Shown piece after piece: positions 1-8,535 of a stretch of DNA of 64,000 nucleotides. The stretch spans positions 1,178,001 through 1,242,000 of the forward strand of contig NIOB01000001.1 in the NCBI GenBank assembly GCA_002189105.1, read 5' to 3'. Position 1 is the first letter of the stretch. Each line of letters opens with the position of its first letter. The notes beneath the pieces were generated by a model. It did not search any database, was not told the DNA's origin, and saw nothing but the letters and a program-made list of their open reading frames with translations. The DNA comes from Saccharibacillus soli. GTDB lineage: Bacteria; Bacillota; Bacilli; Paenibacillales; Paenibacillaceae. The position numbers and the translations under genes were made by a program.

Positions 1-520
1 CCATCAGGGTGATCGCGGCGGTCATGTTGCCGCCTACGCTGTCTCCGCCCACATAGAGCTTTGACAGGTCGAAGCCCTGCTGCTCGCCTTCCGAAGCGAT
101 CCATTCCAGCGCAGCATAGATTTCCTCGATCGCAACAGGATATTTGTTTTCCGGGGAGAGGCTGTACTCTGGGAAAACGACTGCAACTTCAGCGCCGACC
201 GCAAGTTCACGAATGAGGCGGTCATGCGTATGGGCATTACCGAATACCCAGCCTGCGCCATGAATGTAGAGCAGGACGGGAAGCGTGCCGGAAGCACCTT
301 TTGGCCGCACAATACGAAGCGTCACTTCGCCCTTGGGACCACCTTTGATCGTCTTGTCTTCCAGATCAACGTCCGGTTTATCGATCTCTCCGGATTGAAC
401 CTCATTGACTGTCTCACGGCCTTTCTCAGGTCCAAGGTTGAAGAGGAACGGAGGTTTGGCGTTGTCATCGGCGAATTTCTGGGCAGCAGGTTCGAGAACG
501 GGTTTCTTGGCATCTGTCAT
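1..520 (-). CDS. Alpha/beta hydrolase, hormone-sensitive-lipase family (3' part outside window)
   Basis: Carboxylesterase/lipase-type enzyme that would hydrolyse short acyl esters in the cytoplasm. Reading back from ATG 518-520, the first 173 codons show the HSL-family oxyanion motif as HGAGW (residues 87-91; usually HGGGW) and the nucleophile elbow GDSVGG with Ser161. The His/Asp part of the triad lies beyond the window edge. A good AAAGGAG site precedes the start. The gene has its own promoter and no obvious operon partner. The family is clear; the substrate cannot be told. Confidence 0.85.
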   Translation of the reverse strand, partial: MTDAKKPVLEPAAQKFADDNAKPPFLFNLGPEKGRETVNEVQSGEIDKPDVDLEDKTIKGGPKGEVTLRIVRPKGASGTLPVLLYIHGAGWVFGNAHTHDRLIRELAVGAEVAVVFPEYSLSPENKYPVAIEEIYAALEWIASEGEQQGFDLSKLYVGGDSVGGNMTAAITLM

Positions 521-607
521 GGATCAAAACTCCTTTCGGGTGCATGTACATACACCTCAGCAGATTGGCGATACCGGACTTCCATGCAATCAATAGAGCG
601 GCAAGTC

Positions 608-637
608 TATGTAGTCTGGTTAAAAAGCCTACGTCAA
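608..637 (-). promoter_or_regulatory. Sigma-A promoter of the esterase gene
   Basis: On the minus strand TTGACG (632-637) and TACATA (608-613) are 18 bp apart, placing the start near 601 and an 80-nt leader before the esterase ATG. Predicted from consensus only. Confidence 0.5.
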
Positions 638-707
638 CTATATACCGCAACATTTAATTGGATGAAACATAATTCCAAGGATGCCCGTCCTCCGATCATA
701 CCTGATG

Positions 708-2012
708 TTAAGGCTTCAAAGCAGCCGGACGTTTGACCGCGACCAGCTTGCCTTCTGCCTGAACAATTACCATTCCACCTGCAAGCAGCGTCTGCCCGTA
801 CACACGGCCCCCGACATGGACAGATCCCAGCGTGCTGCCTGTCGCAATATCCACCAGATAGAAGTTGCCATCGCTCAGCCCTACGTAGGCGCCAGTGCCG
901 ATTAGATCCATACGAGATACCGGATTTTCAGGCATGGTGTAGGTTCGCGTCATTTTGCCATCGAAACGTACCGCCTGCAATTCAAGTCCGTTTTGCACGA
1001 AAAATCGATTCATATAAGGGCCTGCCAGGAAAGTTCCCCGGTCTTCATAGGTTACGGGCTTTTGCTTGGCTGGGTCTTCGTCGAGCTTGTAGCGATACAA
1101 CGCGGAAGAATAACCTTCAAGCGAATCTTTTGGATACTTTTTCATCGAGATATAGACGTAATCGCCACTGATTAGAAGTTCCTCCGCTCGTTGGGACAGG
1201 CCATCCAGCACCGTAACGTATTCATGGGAAGACGTAATTTTGCCTGTTTTGATATTCACTTGATCCAGCCGCGCGGCATATTGAGAATCGATCATCGGAA
1301 AGTCATCACGCAGATAGAGATGCCCCTTGCGAACGTCCAGCAATCTGCCATGGCTGCCGCCAAGTGACCATAATAGCTTGCCAGTCTTGGGATCATGTCC
1401 ATAATAAGTATTCACGGTCAAGGCTCCGCTCACGACAGCAGAACTCACCAGCACGCCATCATATATTCCCCACACATCAGCTGGAAAAACACTATCCGTC
1501 TTCTGCTTCCAGAGCAGCTTGCCGCTGCCTGGCTGATAGGCCTGGAACGTTTCGGGACCCCCGACATACAAAGTCCCATTGGCTAACGCAACGGAAGCTT
1601 GGCTGTTTTCGGGATTAATTCCAGTTTTCGCTTTCCACAGCGTTTTACCAGTCTTGGCGTTTAAGCCGATCAACTGTCCCTTAGGATCTACAAAATACAG
1701 CGCATTTTCGCCTACGGTTAGCTCGGAAGCGGCGGTGTAGGAAGCTTTCCATTGTTCACGTCCGGTCGCTGGATTGATGGCATGCAGCTTGCCTTTGACC
1801 GAATAGACGACCAGATTACCGGAGGCGACAGCAGGGGAATTGTCCGTTTGAAGCGTCCAGGCGGGCTTGAGCGACTTGACCTCATCATTTTTTGCGGAAG
1901 AGATCCAGGGATTGCTGTATGAAGTGACAGGGGAGGCCGAAGCGGCGGGTAGCAGCGATAAGGTTAAACTTGTGGCGAGCAGTAGGGCAGCAGATGATTT
2001 AACGAGTTTCAT
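708..2012 (-). CDS. Exported PQQ-like beta-propeller repeat protein
   Basis: 434-aa exported protein of the PQQ-like beta-propeller (BamB/quinoprotein-like) superfamily. The first 27 residues are a Sec signal peptide (MKLVKSSAALLLA core, then AASAS). The mature part has repeated blades with motifs such as INPATGREQWKA, LNAKTGKTLWKA and YQPGSGKLLWKQ, spaced about 40 residues. No catalytic or metal-binding motif is evident, so a binding or scaffold role outside the membrane is likelier than dehydrogenase activity. Start ATG at 2012 has GAGGAG upstream. It is monocistronic between the esterase and a divergent recombinase. Confidence 0.8.
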   Translation of the reverse strand: MKLVKSSAALLLATSLTLSLLPAASASPVTSYSNPWISSAKNDEVKSLKPAWTLQTDNSPAVASGNLVVYSVKGKLHAINPATGREQWKASYTAASELTVGENALYFVDPKGQLIGLNAKTGKTLWKAKTGINPENSQASVALANGTLYVGGPETFQAYQPGSGKLLWKQKTDSVFPADVWGIYDGVLVSSAVVSGALTVNTYYGHDPKTGKLLWSLGGSHGRLLDVRKGHLYLRDDFPMIDSQYAARLDQVNIKTGKITSSHEYVTVLDGLSQRAEELLISGDYVYISMKKYPKDSLEGYSSALYRYKLDEDPAKQKPVTYEDRGTFLAGPYMNRFFVQNGLELQAVRFDGKMTRTYTMPENPVSRMDLIGTGAYVGLSDGNFYLVDIATGSTLGSVHVGGRVYGQTLLAGGMVIVQAEGKLVAVKRPAALKP

Positions 2013-2339
2013 AGTCGGAATCTCCTCAAGTTGAAATTTTTATTTCTTTTAGTTTACATAATTATAATTACGTATTCTTTATTGCCAAATCCACCATTAT
2101 CTCAGCCAAAGGCCCAACCATGAGATCAGCAGCAAGATCAAGCTTGACCAGGTAGTTTGATCGTATACCATCCATTTCACCTCACTATTTTGGATAGTTC
2201 TGGATAGAAGTCTTCGATTATTCAACGTATGATGCCGCTAAAAGGTTGCTGACCCTTCCGCGAATGTTGCATCCGGGGGCTCTAATCGTCCACAATAGAT
2301 GAAGCAGCAACTTGGGATGCAGAACGGAGCGATCAGAAT
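2013..2339. other. Intergenic region between divergent propeller and recombinase genes
   Basis: 327 bp. It holds the minus-strand promoter above. A possible TTGACC near 2137 has no well-spaced -10. No small gene, repeat or strong hairpin was seen. Confidence 0.5.
2061..2089 (-). promoter_or_regulatory. Putative promoter of the beta-propeller gene
   Basis: Minus-strand TATAAT (2061-2066) lies 17 bp from a weak -35 TTTGGC (2084-2089) in AT-rich DNA just upstream of the RBS. The -10 is convincing; the -35 is not. Confidence 0.4.
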
Positions 2340-3290
2340 ATGAGGATGATCCGGATACCGGACGATGAGCAGCTTGAGGGGTATGCCGAATACCTGGAGG
2401 CGTTTCTGGTATGGATGCAGGACGCTGGATACACCGATTACACGCAAAAAAATTACCTAAGCGATGTGCGGCAGTTTCTGTTGGGGCTGGATGGACGGGA
2501 GCTTGAAGAAGTAAAGAAAATTCACATCATGTCTTTTCTCTCCAGAGCCAGACGCGAAGGAGCAGGGGATGCCACCCGAAACCGCAAGCATGCCGCTGTC
2601 CATTGTTTGTACAAGGCGTTAATTGAGCTTGAACTGCTGGAGCATAACCCGGCAGTTGGGATCAAGAAGGCCAAAACCGAAAAAAACCGGGCGCCTGTCT
2701 ATATGGATGAACGGGAAATTGGTGAATTCCTCCAGGCAGTCGATGGCAAATACCGGGGCCGCAATCTGGCGATTTTCCTGCTGATGGCGTATATGGGGCT
2801 GCGGGTAGGCGAAGTTCATGCACTGAATGTCTCCCATTACAATGCAGAGCGGCGTTCCCTTCAGGTATTTGGCAAGGGGCGCAAATGGCGCACACTTCCC
2901 GTTCCTGAAGCCGTCGCCGGCGTGTTGGAAGAAGCCATCGAGCAGCGTTTATCGCCCTGGACGGATCGGGAAGAGGCCTTGTTTGTCTCGCAAAAGGGGC
3001 GCCGGATGTCCATTCGCGCGATCCAGCAGCTGGCCGCCGATACGTTTGACCGTTTTCAGCAGCATCTGGAACCGCACCAGCGTATTCCTTACTCCAGTCA
3101 TAAACTCAGACACTCTTTTGCCACCATGCTGCTGAGAAAAGGGGCTGATCTTCGGACGGTACAGGAAATGCTGGGTCATTCTTCGATTCAGACAACAACT
3201 GTATATACGCATGTGTCCAATCGGGAGAAAGAAGAAGCGATGAGCAGACTCGATGTTAAGCTGCCAGGCGAAGCGGGTAAGAAGTCGTGA
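2340..3290 (+). CDS. Tyrosine recombinase, XerC/XerD type
   Basis: 316-aa DNA strand-exchange enzyme with an N-terminal SAM-like core-binding domain (about 15-105) and a C-terminal catalytic domain (about 120-310). The catalytic set is complete: R155 in MGLRVGE, K179 in FGKGRKW, H254 and R257 in [10 protein letters not shown]280 in GHSSIQTT and nucleophile Y289 in VYTH. Length fits chromosomal Xer-like recombinases rather than phage integrases, and no phage genes, attachment sites or tRNA flank it. The start has only GGAG at 2317-2320. Whether this is the dif recombinase or a paralog cannot be decided here. Confidence 0.85.
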   Translation: MRMIRIPDDEQLEGYAEYLEAFLVWMQDAGYTDYTQKNYLSDVRQFLLGLDGRELEEVKKIHIMSFLSRARREGAGDATRNRKHAAVHCLYKALIELELLEHNPAVGIKKAKTEKNRAPVYMDEREIGEFLQAVDGKYRGRNLAIFLLMAYMGLRVGEVHALNVSHYNAERRSLQVFGKGRKWRTLPVPEAVAGVLEEAIEQRLSPWTDREEALFVSQKGRRMSIRAIQQLAADTFDRFQQHLEPHQRIPYSSHKLRHSFATMLLRKGADLRTVQEMLGHSSIQTTTVYTHVSNREKEEAMSRLDVKLPGEAGKKS

Positions 3291-3317
3291 CACACATTTT
3301 AGAAGGGGGCGATTGCC

Positions 3318-3662
3318 ATGGGATTTAATCTTGGAGGATTGGGCGATGCATTTAATAAGATGAAGCAGGGAGATCTGAGTGGGTTAAGCGAAATGGCCAA
3401 CAAGCTTCCGCTCAACGAGATTCTGCAAAAGCTGCCTTTGGATCAACTGTTGAATTCGGAATTTTTGCAGAAATACACACCATTCAAGTCGGCAGCGGAG
3501 ATGCTGCAAAAGTTCGGCATTGGCGGCAGCGATCCGAATGCCCTCCAGAACGTTCCTCCACAGGAGCTGAATGAGAAGGTAAACACCCATACTCAATTTG
3601 GTTCCATGCAGGAACTGCTGCAAAAAGGTCTGGAGTTCATGCAGCAGCGGCAGGGCAAGTAA
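3318..3662 (+). CDS. Small hypothetical protein, Leu/Gln-rich helical
   Basis: 114-aa protein I do not recognise. It has a strong RBS (AGAAGGGGGC) and begins 27 bp after the recombinase, so the two may be co-transcribed. The N-terminus is Gly-rich (GFNLGGLGDAF), followed by repeated amphipathic segments with LQKLPL, LQKYTPF and LLQKGLEFMQQ spacing. No Cys, signal peptide or membrane segment is present. A soluble helical protein, function unknown. Confidence 0.7.
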   Translation: MGFNLGGLGDAFNKMKQGDLSGLSEMANKLPLNEILQKLPLDQLLNSEFLQKYTPFKSAAEMLQKFGIGGSDPNALQNVPPQELNEKVNTHTQFGSMQELLQKGLEFMQQRQGK

Positions 3663-3712
3663 CCTTGGAGTAGTCGGCAGTGCGAATGAATCCTATACAG
3701 CATCATCCAATT

Positions 3713-3746
3713 GCGGCCTCGTCCATAGCGACGGGCTGCTTTTTGG
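3713..3746 (+). terminator. Probable rho-independent terminator
   Basis: Imperfect stem GCGGCCTCGTC / GACGGGCTGC with a 6-nt loop followed by TTTTT, 50 bp after the small hypothetical gene. The rest of the 3663-3923 gap holds a weak GATAACCG/CGTTATC inverted repeat and nothing else. Confidence 0.5.
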
Positions 3747-3923
3747 TGTTGTCCAAAATTTTGCACAGTCTGATTGTTCAAAAGCGGTACACGTGCTATC
3801 GTAGGCAGACAGACGGTTTATCATTCGCCACAAAAATGACCCGATAACCGTCATTAAGCAGCCGTTATCAAGGCTTTTCCGCGCATCCAATAGGAAGCGG
3901 AGGCAGAAGGGGATTAAGGAATT

Positions 3924-5018
3924 ATGCGTTTCGATATTGAATATCTGTCGTTTTTCGTCATTCAGGTTGAAGGACGCGAAGGGCAAGGAGCAAGAGGATA
4001 CAAGCATTACCAGACGATGGATGATTATGATTATGAAGATAGCCCGGTAAGAAAGTTTCTGGACGGCGAGTTCTCACGCATTGCCAAACGCAAAGTGGAG
4101 AAAAACCCACTAACCGAACAGGCGCCGACCAAAATCGGCACTTTTATTGTGGAACCCGGTTATGAGCTGGACAGCAACCCGAATTTTAATATGTTCAACC
4201 GGATGCGGACAGCCGACGGCAAAGAGGATTTCAAAAACGCCTGCGACGACCTGGTACGCAATTATCTGGATACCGGTTCGGTTCGCGGAGGTGCGTTGAT
4301 TCTCTCCCGTGCCAAGTTGACCACTCATTCCGATGATCCGTTTATTTTCGTGATGAAGTGCGACTTCGAGAACAAGATTGCACGCATCTCCGATGAGCGA
4401 AATCTGATTGATGAAGTGGAGATGGCGATCAGTACCAAGAGTATCAAGTCGATCATGTATCCGCATATGCCGGAAGCCGGGATGACGGAAGAATGGGAGC
4501 TAAAGATTCATCAGCCTTCCCATGCGCGTTATTTTGAAGACTTCCTGAAGTTTGTCGTCTACGAGCAGTCCGTGCCGGAGATTGTCACCGAACGGGTGAT
4601 GGAATTTGTGCAGAGTTACGTCGAAGAGAAATGGCCGGACGAGACCAGTGAAGAACGTCAGCGCGAGGAACATGATCTGGAGCTGTGGACGGCGAGTGAC
4701 AAGCGAGATCTTCAGCAAAAATGGGAGCCGGAGCAGGTCATGGAAGCCGCTGAACGGATCACCGAATTCCAGCCGGATATTGAAGTGAAGTTCAAGCTCG
4801 GTAATACGCAGGTCAAAGGGCTGCTGGCCGATTTTGGCTATGGGGTGCATATTACGCGTCTAAATGGGCGTTATGCCGTCATTTTGGAGGGAGAATCTTT
4901 CCTGTTTGACAAAGGCCATTCCCCCATTGAGCTGCTTCAACCCGAAGACTTCCGCACGGTAGCCGAACGGCTGCTGGAGCGGCAGGATGAGCGCGATGAT
5001 GAAGGTCTGCCTTACTGA
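3924..5018 (+). CDS. Conserved hypothetical protein, DUF3900-like
   Basis: 364-aa acidic cytoplasmic protein with no signal peptide or membrane segment. Length, the opening FDIEYLSFFVIQVEG and repeated basic/acidic strand-helix pattern recall the Bacillales family DUF3900, whose function is unknown; this assignment is from memory. The C-terminal third has a LADFGYGVHITRLNGRY stretch that looks like a compact beta domain. A GGATTAAGGA ribosome site precedes the ATG. It lies 54 bp upstream of the next gene with no terminator between them, so the two may form an operon. Confidence 0.6.
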   Translation: MRFDIEYLSFFVIQVEGREGQGARGYKHYQTMDDYDYEDSPVRKFLDGEFSRIAKRKVEKNPLTEQAPTKIGTFIVEPGYELDSNPNFNMFNRMRTADGKEDFKNACDDLVRNYLDTGSVRGGALILSRAKLTTHSDDPFIFVMKCDFENKIARISDERNLIDEVEMAISTKSIKSIMYPHMPEAGMTEEWELKIHQPSHARYFEDFLKFVVYEQSVPEIVTERVMEFVQSYVEEKWPDETSEERQREEHDLELWTASDKRDLQQKWEPEQVMEAAERITEFQPDIEVKFKLGNTQVKGLLADFGYGVHITRLNGRYAVILEGESFLFDKGHSPIELLQPEDFRTVAERLLERQDERDDEGLPY

Positions 5019-5072
5019 TTTCTTCCGCTTTCTTCAACGAAGTTCAACTCGCATATACGGGAGGAGAAGCCT

Positions 5073-6161
5073 TTGAACAGACGCAATCAGTCAGAGCCGA
5101 TTTCGGGCATCCGAAGCCATCAATCGGGTGGGATGCGTTTGCTGTCCAACAAGGAAGGGGCACATTATTCGTCGCTGGCACGGGCGCATATCGCAACGGT
5201 TCGACCTGACATTGATCTGACCGAGCTGCTGCCCATTCAAGCCATTGAACTCGATAATGAGGAGATGCTGCTGGAATATGCCCGTCATCATGGTGGGATT
5301 CCGCTGTATCGTGGGCCAAGACTCTTCATTCGGATGAGGGCTACCGGAGAGCTGCTGGATCTGCGGACAGACTGGATGGCCTGTCGATTTGACCCACTGC
5401 CGGAAGAACCGCCTCCAGCCGCTATTCAGCCGCCGGAAGATGTCTCTTGTCTGCGCGGCGCTTATTCGCTCGATGTGTCGGGTGTGCTGCCGTTCTACCT
5501 ATTTCCGCCCCGTTTGTTTGACCGTACGGGCAGACCTATCCCGCGTGGGGAAAAGCTGGGTCCGTGGGAATGGATCGATCTGCGCGGCGGCGGCGTATCC
5601 AAACGCAGTGCGGCAGCGCCCATTCGCACGCTACAGGGCAAAGTCCCGACTCCAGAAGGACGTCGCCCTGAACCGCTGGATCGTGAGGAGCTGCGAAGAG
5701 CGCGTACCGCGTCGATCGACTACCTGCTGCGTAGCGCAAGACCCAAGGCGTACCGCTGGGCTTTTCTCGCGGGCAAGGAACGTTCTTCCTTCCGCGCCAG
5801 GGGGAGCGGGTTCGTTCAGGTACGTGTTTATCGGCTGGTACACGGTCTGCCCGTACTGGGAGCCTGTCTGGATTTGTACGTTGAACGTCGAAACGGTCGC
5901 CTTGCCGCCGCTGCGGATGAACTGCATTTTCGCCGTGTGCGTCCCGAACGTTTCGCCGAGGTGCTGACCAAGCCCACCCTGAAGCTGGAAGAGGCTTGGG
6001 ACAAACTCAAAGGACAAATTCGCGTCATGCCGTACTATATGGTGACCGGTACGGATAGTCAGGGAACGGCTCACGCGTCGCTGATGTGGATTGAGGAAAG
6101 CGAGTTTGTATGCGATGCCTCCACAGGAAGGCTGATTCGCGCGGAGATTGTAAGAATCTGA
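5073..6161 (+). CDS. Hypothetical protein with PepSY/YcdB-like C-terminal region
   Basis: 362-aa basic, Arg-rich protein starting at TTG 5073 behind GGGAGGAG. The C-terminal part (about 240-362) reads as one or two PepSY/YcdB-type half-repeats: YRLVHGLPVLGACLDLYVE, then LKLEEAWDKLKGQI and FVCDASTGRLI, the usual layout of that fold. The N-terminal 230 residues are unrecognised and contain a Pro-rich linker. No signal peptide is visible, which is odd because most YcdB-type proteins are exported. Probably co-transcribed with the preceding gene. Function unknown. Confidence 0.55.
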   Translation: MNRRNQSEPISGIRSHQSGGMRLLSNKEGAHYSSLARAHIATVRPDIDLTELLPIQAIELDNEEMLLEYARHHGGIPLYRGPRLFIRMRATGELLDLRTDWMACRFDPLPEEPPPAAIQPPEDVSCLRGAYSLDVSGVLPFYLFPPRLFDRTGRPIPRGEKLGPWEWIDLRGGGVSKRSAAAPIRTLQGKVPTPEGRRPEPLDREELRRARTASIDYLLRSARPKAYRWAFLAGKERSSFRARGSGFVQVRVYRLVHGLPVLGACLDLYVERRNGRLAAAADELHFRRVRPERFAEVLTKPTLKLEEAWDKLKGQIRVMPYYMVTGTDSQGTAHASLMWIEESEFVCDASTGRLIRAEIVRI

Positions 6162-6202
6162 ACAGGTGAGGTTCTGAGGATCAGTATAGGCACCGATCAT
6201 CG

Positions 6203-6246
6203 AAAAGCCCCCGGACTCTCGTAGGAGAGGCCAGGGGCTCTTTTAC
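6203..6246. terminator. Bidirectional terminator between convergent genes
   Basis: AGCCCC...CTCTC / GAGAG...GGGGCT hairpin with AAAA on the left and TTTT on the right. It can end both the hypothetical gene (plus) and ldh (minus). Confidence 0.7.
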
Positions 6247-6259
6247 TGACATTTGACGT

Positions 6260-7189
6260 TTACAGATTCACCTTCGCAATTTCCGATTTTAATTTTTCCG
6301 CCGAAGCGTTAAGCAGCTCCAACTCTTTATCGTTCATTGGAATCTCCAGGTGTTCGCGTACGCCGGTGCTGTCTACAACGCAAGGCAGACCGAGGTAGAC
6401 GTCCGAGATGCCATGGTAGTTATCGAGCAGCGTCGAGACGTTGAGCACGGAGCTTTCGTTTTGCAGAATGGCTGTGACGATCCGGTCCAGCGCAAGAGCG
6501 ATGGCATAATACGTCGAACCTTTCGCATTGATGATCGCATAGGCGGCATTTTTGGTATTATCAAAAATCTCGTCCTGTACATTCTCCGGCAGATTCAGTG
6601 CAGCACCGGCCACATTCGCCATGCTCCATACCGGAAGCTCGGAATCCCCGTGTTCACCGATAATATGCGCGTGAATACTGCGTGGATCGAGGTGTTTCTG
6701 TTGGCCGATCAGATACCGGAAGCGAGCACTGTCGAGCAGCGTACCGGAACCAATGACGCGATGAGCCGGCCATCCGCTTTTCTTGTACGAAACGTACGAG
6801 AGAATATCAACCGGATTCGTAGCGACGAGAATGATGCCGTTATCATTATACTTGACGATGTTACCAATGATCTGGTCAAAAATGCCGGCATTGCGGTTCA
6901 GCAGATCGATACGTGTCTCGCCTGGACGCTGAGCTGCGCCTGCCGCGATGATGATGACCGCTGCATCTTTGCAATCCGAATAATCACCGGCCCATACTTT
7001 GACGCCGCCCACGAATGGAAGGCCGTGGTTCATATCAAGCGCCTGGCCGAGTGCCAATTCTTTGTTCACATCGATGAGAACCAGTTCAGTCATGCGCTGC
7101 CTGAGCAGCAGGGTGTAAGCAGTCGTTGCTCCTACGTCGCCCGTGCCGATGACAACGACGCGGCGGGAACGCGAGGATGGGGTAGTCAT
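6260..7189 (-). CDS. ldh: L-lactate dehydrogenase
   Basis: NAD-dependent enzyme that reduces pyruvate to L-lactate, the usual fermentative NADH sink. The Rossmann motif IGTGDVGATTA is near residues 14-24, followed by substrate Arg region AQRPGETR, NPVD, and the catalytic His in IGEHGDSELPVW. From ATG 7189 the protein is 309 aa; an upstream TTG at 7195 is possible, but GGAG spacing favours the ATG. It is divergent from lrgA. No Rex-type TTGTGA-N6-TCACAA site is seen upstream, although two other palindromes are present. Confidence 0.93.
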   Translation of the reverse strand: MTTPSSRSRRVVVIGTGDVGATTAYTLLLRQRMTELVLIDVNKELALGQALDMNHGLPFVGGVKVWAGDYSDCKDAAVIIIAAGAAQRPGETRIDLLNRNAGIFDQIIGNIVKYNDNGIILVATNPVDILSYVSYKKSGWPAHRVIGSGTLLDSARFRYLIGQQKHLDPRSIHAHIIGEHGDSELPVWSMANVAGAALNLPENVQDEIFDNTKNAAYAIINAKGSTYYAIALALDRIVTAILQNESSVLNVSTLLDNYHGISDVYLGLPCVVDSTGVREHLEIPMNDKELELLNASAEKLKSEIAKVNL

Positions 7190-7262
7190 ATCCAATTCAC
7201 TCCATTTCTTCGACTTATAGGATTGGGAGGCGCAAAAAAGGGCCTCTCAACTTTGTAACCAG

Positions 7263-7301
7263 TTTACACGGTAAAAAGCCACCTGTCACGAATTTGTGTC
7301 A
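7263..7301. promoter_or_regulatory. Two palindromes in the ldh/lrgA divergent control region
   Basis: TTTAC-ACG-GTAAA (7263-7275) and the 18-bp imperfect palindrome TGTCACGAATTTGTGTCA (7284-7301). The second contains a minus-strand TTGACA (7298-7303) that could be the ldh -35. Neither matches the Rex or Fnr consensus. They are likely operators for unidentified regulators. Confidence 0.45.
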
Positions 7302-7333
7302 AAAGTCTTTGCGCGTCCACCAACCGCTTTTGT

Positions 7334-7339
7334 TATAAT
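7334..7339 (+). promoter_or_regulatory. -10 element for lrgAB
   Basis: TATAAT in a TTGTTATAATA context 57 bp before the lrgA ATG. No good -35 is present, so an activator (LytSR-type in known systems) may be needed. Confidence 0.4.
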
Positions 7340-7395
7340 AAAAAAATGTTTCAACAAGTATCCGGGAATTCCCGGCGGAAAAGAGGTTAACAATC

Positions 7396-7764
7396 ATGCG
7401 GGGGTTTGCAATTCTGCTGGGATTCAGCCTGGCCGGGGTGCTTCTGCACGATACGCTTCATCTGCCACTTCCGGGCAATGTCATTGGCCTGGTTCTTTTC
7501 CTGGCCGCATTGTTCGGTAAAGTTGTGAAGCTGGAATGGGTAGAAGATTCGGCCAATCTGCTAACGAGCCATCTGCTGCTCTTTTTCATTCCCTATGTCA
7601 TTGGGGCAGTGGCCCTGATTCCATTCATCGGTCATAATGTCGTATCCATTGTTGTGGGCGTTATCGGCAGCACCTTTGCCGTATTGTGGGTCACCGGAAT
7701 GATAGCCCGCAAGACAGCACCCAAAGAGAAGGAGGCGCAAGAACGTGCAAAACTTTCTGCATGA
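7396..7764 (+). CDS. lrgA: CidA/LrgA family holin-like membrane protein
   Basis: 122-aa inner-membrane protein with about four hydrophobic segments, including the LPLPGNVIGLVLFL motif typical of CidA/LrgA proteins. In staphylococci and bacilli these small proteins act in murein hydrolase control, programmed lysis, or pyruvate/overflow-metabolite transport. The next gene, lrgB, overlaps it by 20 bp, the standard two-gene arrangement. Position opposite ldh fits an overflow-metabolism role. LrgA versus CidA cannot be separated without phylogeny. Confidence 0.8.
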   Translation: MRGFAILLGFSLAGVLLHDTLHLPLPGNVIGLVLFLAALFGKVVKLEWVEDSANLLTSHLLLFFIPYVIGAVALIPFIGHNVVSIVVGVIGSTFAVLWVTGMIARKTAPKEKEAQERAKLSA

Positions 7765-8431
7765 CCCTCTCTTTGGGTTAACGCTTACGATTGCGGCCTA
7801 TGTTCTAGCCAAAGCGGTTCACCAGCGGCTGCGCTGGCTGCATCCAATTCTGGGCAGCAGTGCGATCATCCTGGTCGTTCTGCTGCTGCTGGGCTTTCCC
7901 ATCCGCGATTTTCAGGGCGAAGTCGGGATGCTCACGACGCTGCTTGGCCCTGCTACCGTAGCGCTTGGTGTACCCATCTATAAGCACCGTGCCCTGATTC
8001 GTGAACGACTGGCGACCGTGACCGTTTCGGTATTGGCAGGTTCGATTACCGGCATTGTTAGCGCGGGTCTGCTGGTGATGGCTACGCGCGGCTCGCATGA
8101 AGTGCTGCTCAGTATGCTGCCCAAATCCGTCAGTTCGCCGATAGGAATCGAAATCTCCAAAGCCCTCGGCGGCGCACCGGAGTTATCCGTCATGTTTAGC
8201 GTGATTACAGGCGTGCTCGGCGGCGTATTCGGCCCTGCATTTCTCTACAAAGTCGGGCTTCGAGATCCTGTATCCTTCGGCCTCGCCATGGGCAGTGCGG
8301 CTCACGGATTTGGCACCGCACGCAGCTTGCAGGAGTCGGAGACCGCAGGAAGCTTCAGCGCCTTAGCGATGGGGCTGTCGGGGATCGTGACGTCTTTGCT
8401 GTTTGTGCCCATCTATATTTGGTTGGGCTAG
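7745..8431 (+). CDS. lrgB: LrgB/CidB family membrane protein
   Basis: 228-aa polytopic membrane partner of LrgA. Start is GTG 7745, with GGAGGCG inside the end of lrgA, implying translational coupling. Family signatures include LGPATVALGVPIYK, KSVSSPIGIEISK and SAAHGFGTARS. It has six to seven hydrophobic segments. Works with LrgA in control of cell lysis or export/uptake of pyruvate-type metabolites. Confidence 0.85.
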   Translation: MQNFLHDPLFGLTLTIAAYVLAKAVHQRLRWLHPILGSSAIILVVLLLLGFPIRDFQGEVGMLTTLLGPATVALGVPIYKHRALIRERLATVTVSVLAGSITGIVSAGLLVMATRGSHEVLLSMLPKSVSSPIGIEISKALGGAPELSVMFSVITGVLGGVFGPAFLYKVGLRDPVSFGLAMGSAAHGFGTARSLQESETAGSFSALAMGLSGIVTSLLFVPIYIWLG

Positions 8432-8472
8432 TTCCCTTTGTTCTCTTTTGGTGCGCTTGAGGTCTTTTATGC

Positions 8473-8478
8473 TATAAT
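8473..8478 (+). promoter_or_regulatory. Extended -10 promoter of the lipoprotein gene
   Basis: TGCTATAAT, an extended -10, lies 57 bp before the TTG start; the -35 is poor. Confidence 0.4.
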
Positions 8479-8535
8479 GACGAAGGATTTAAGCGCTATA
8501 TCCAAATTATCAGGAATCGTAAGGGGGCGGCTGCA

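Noticed and set aside
2340-3290. Integrase of a mobile island
   Set aside because: No tRNA, att repeats, excisionase or phage genes nearby; length fits a Xer-type enzyme.
7284-7301. Rex or Fnr operator at ldh
   Set aside because: Half-sites are CAC...GTG, the reverse order of TTGTGA...TCACAA.
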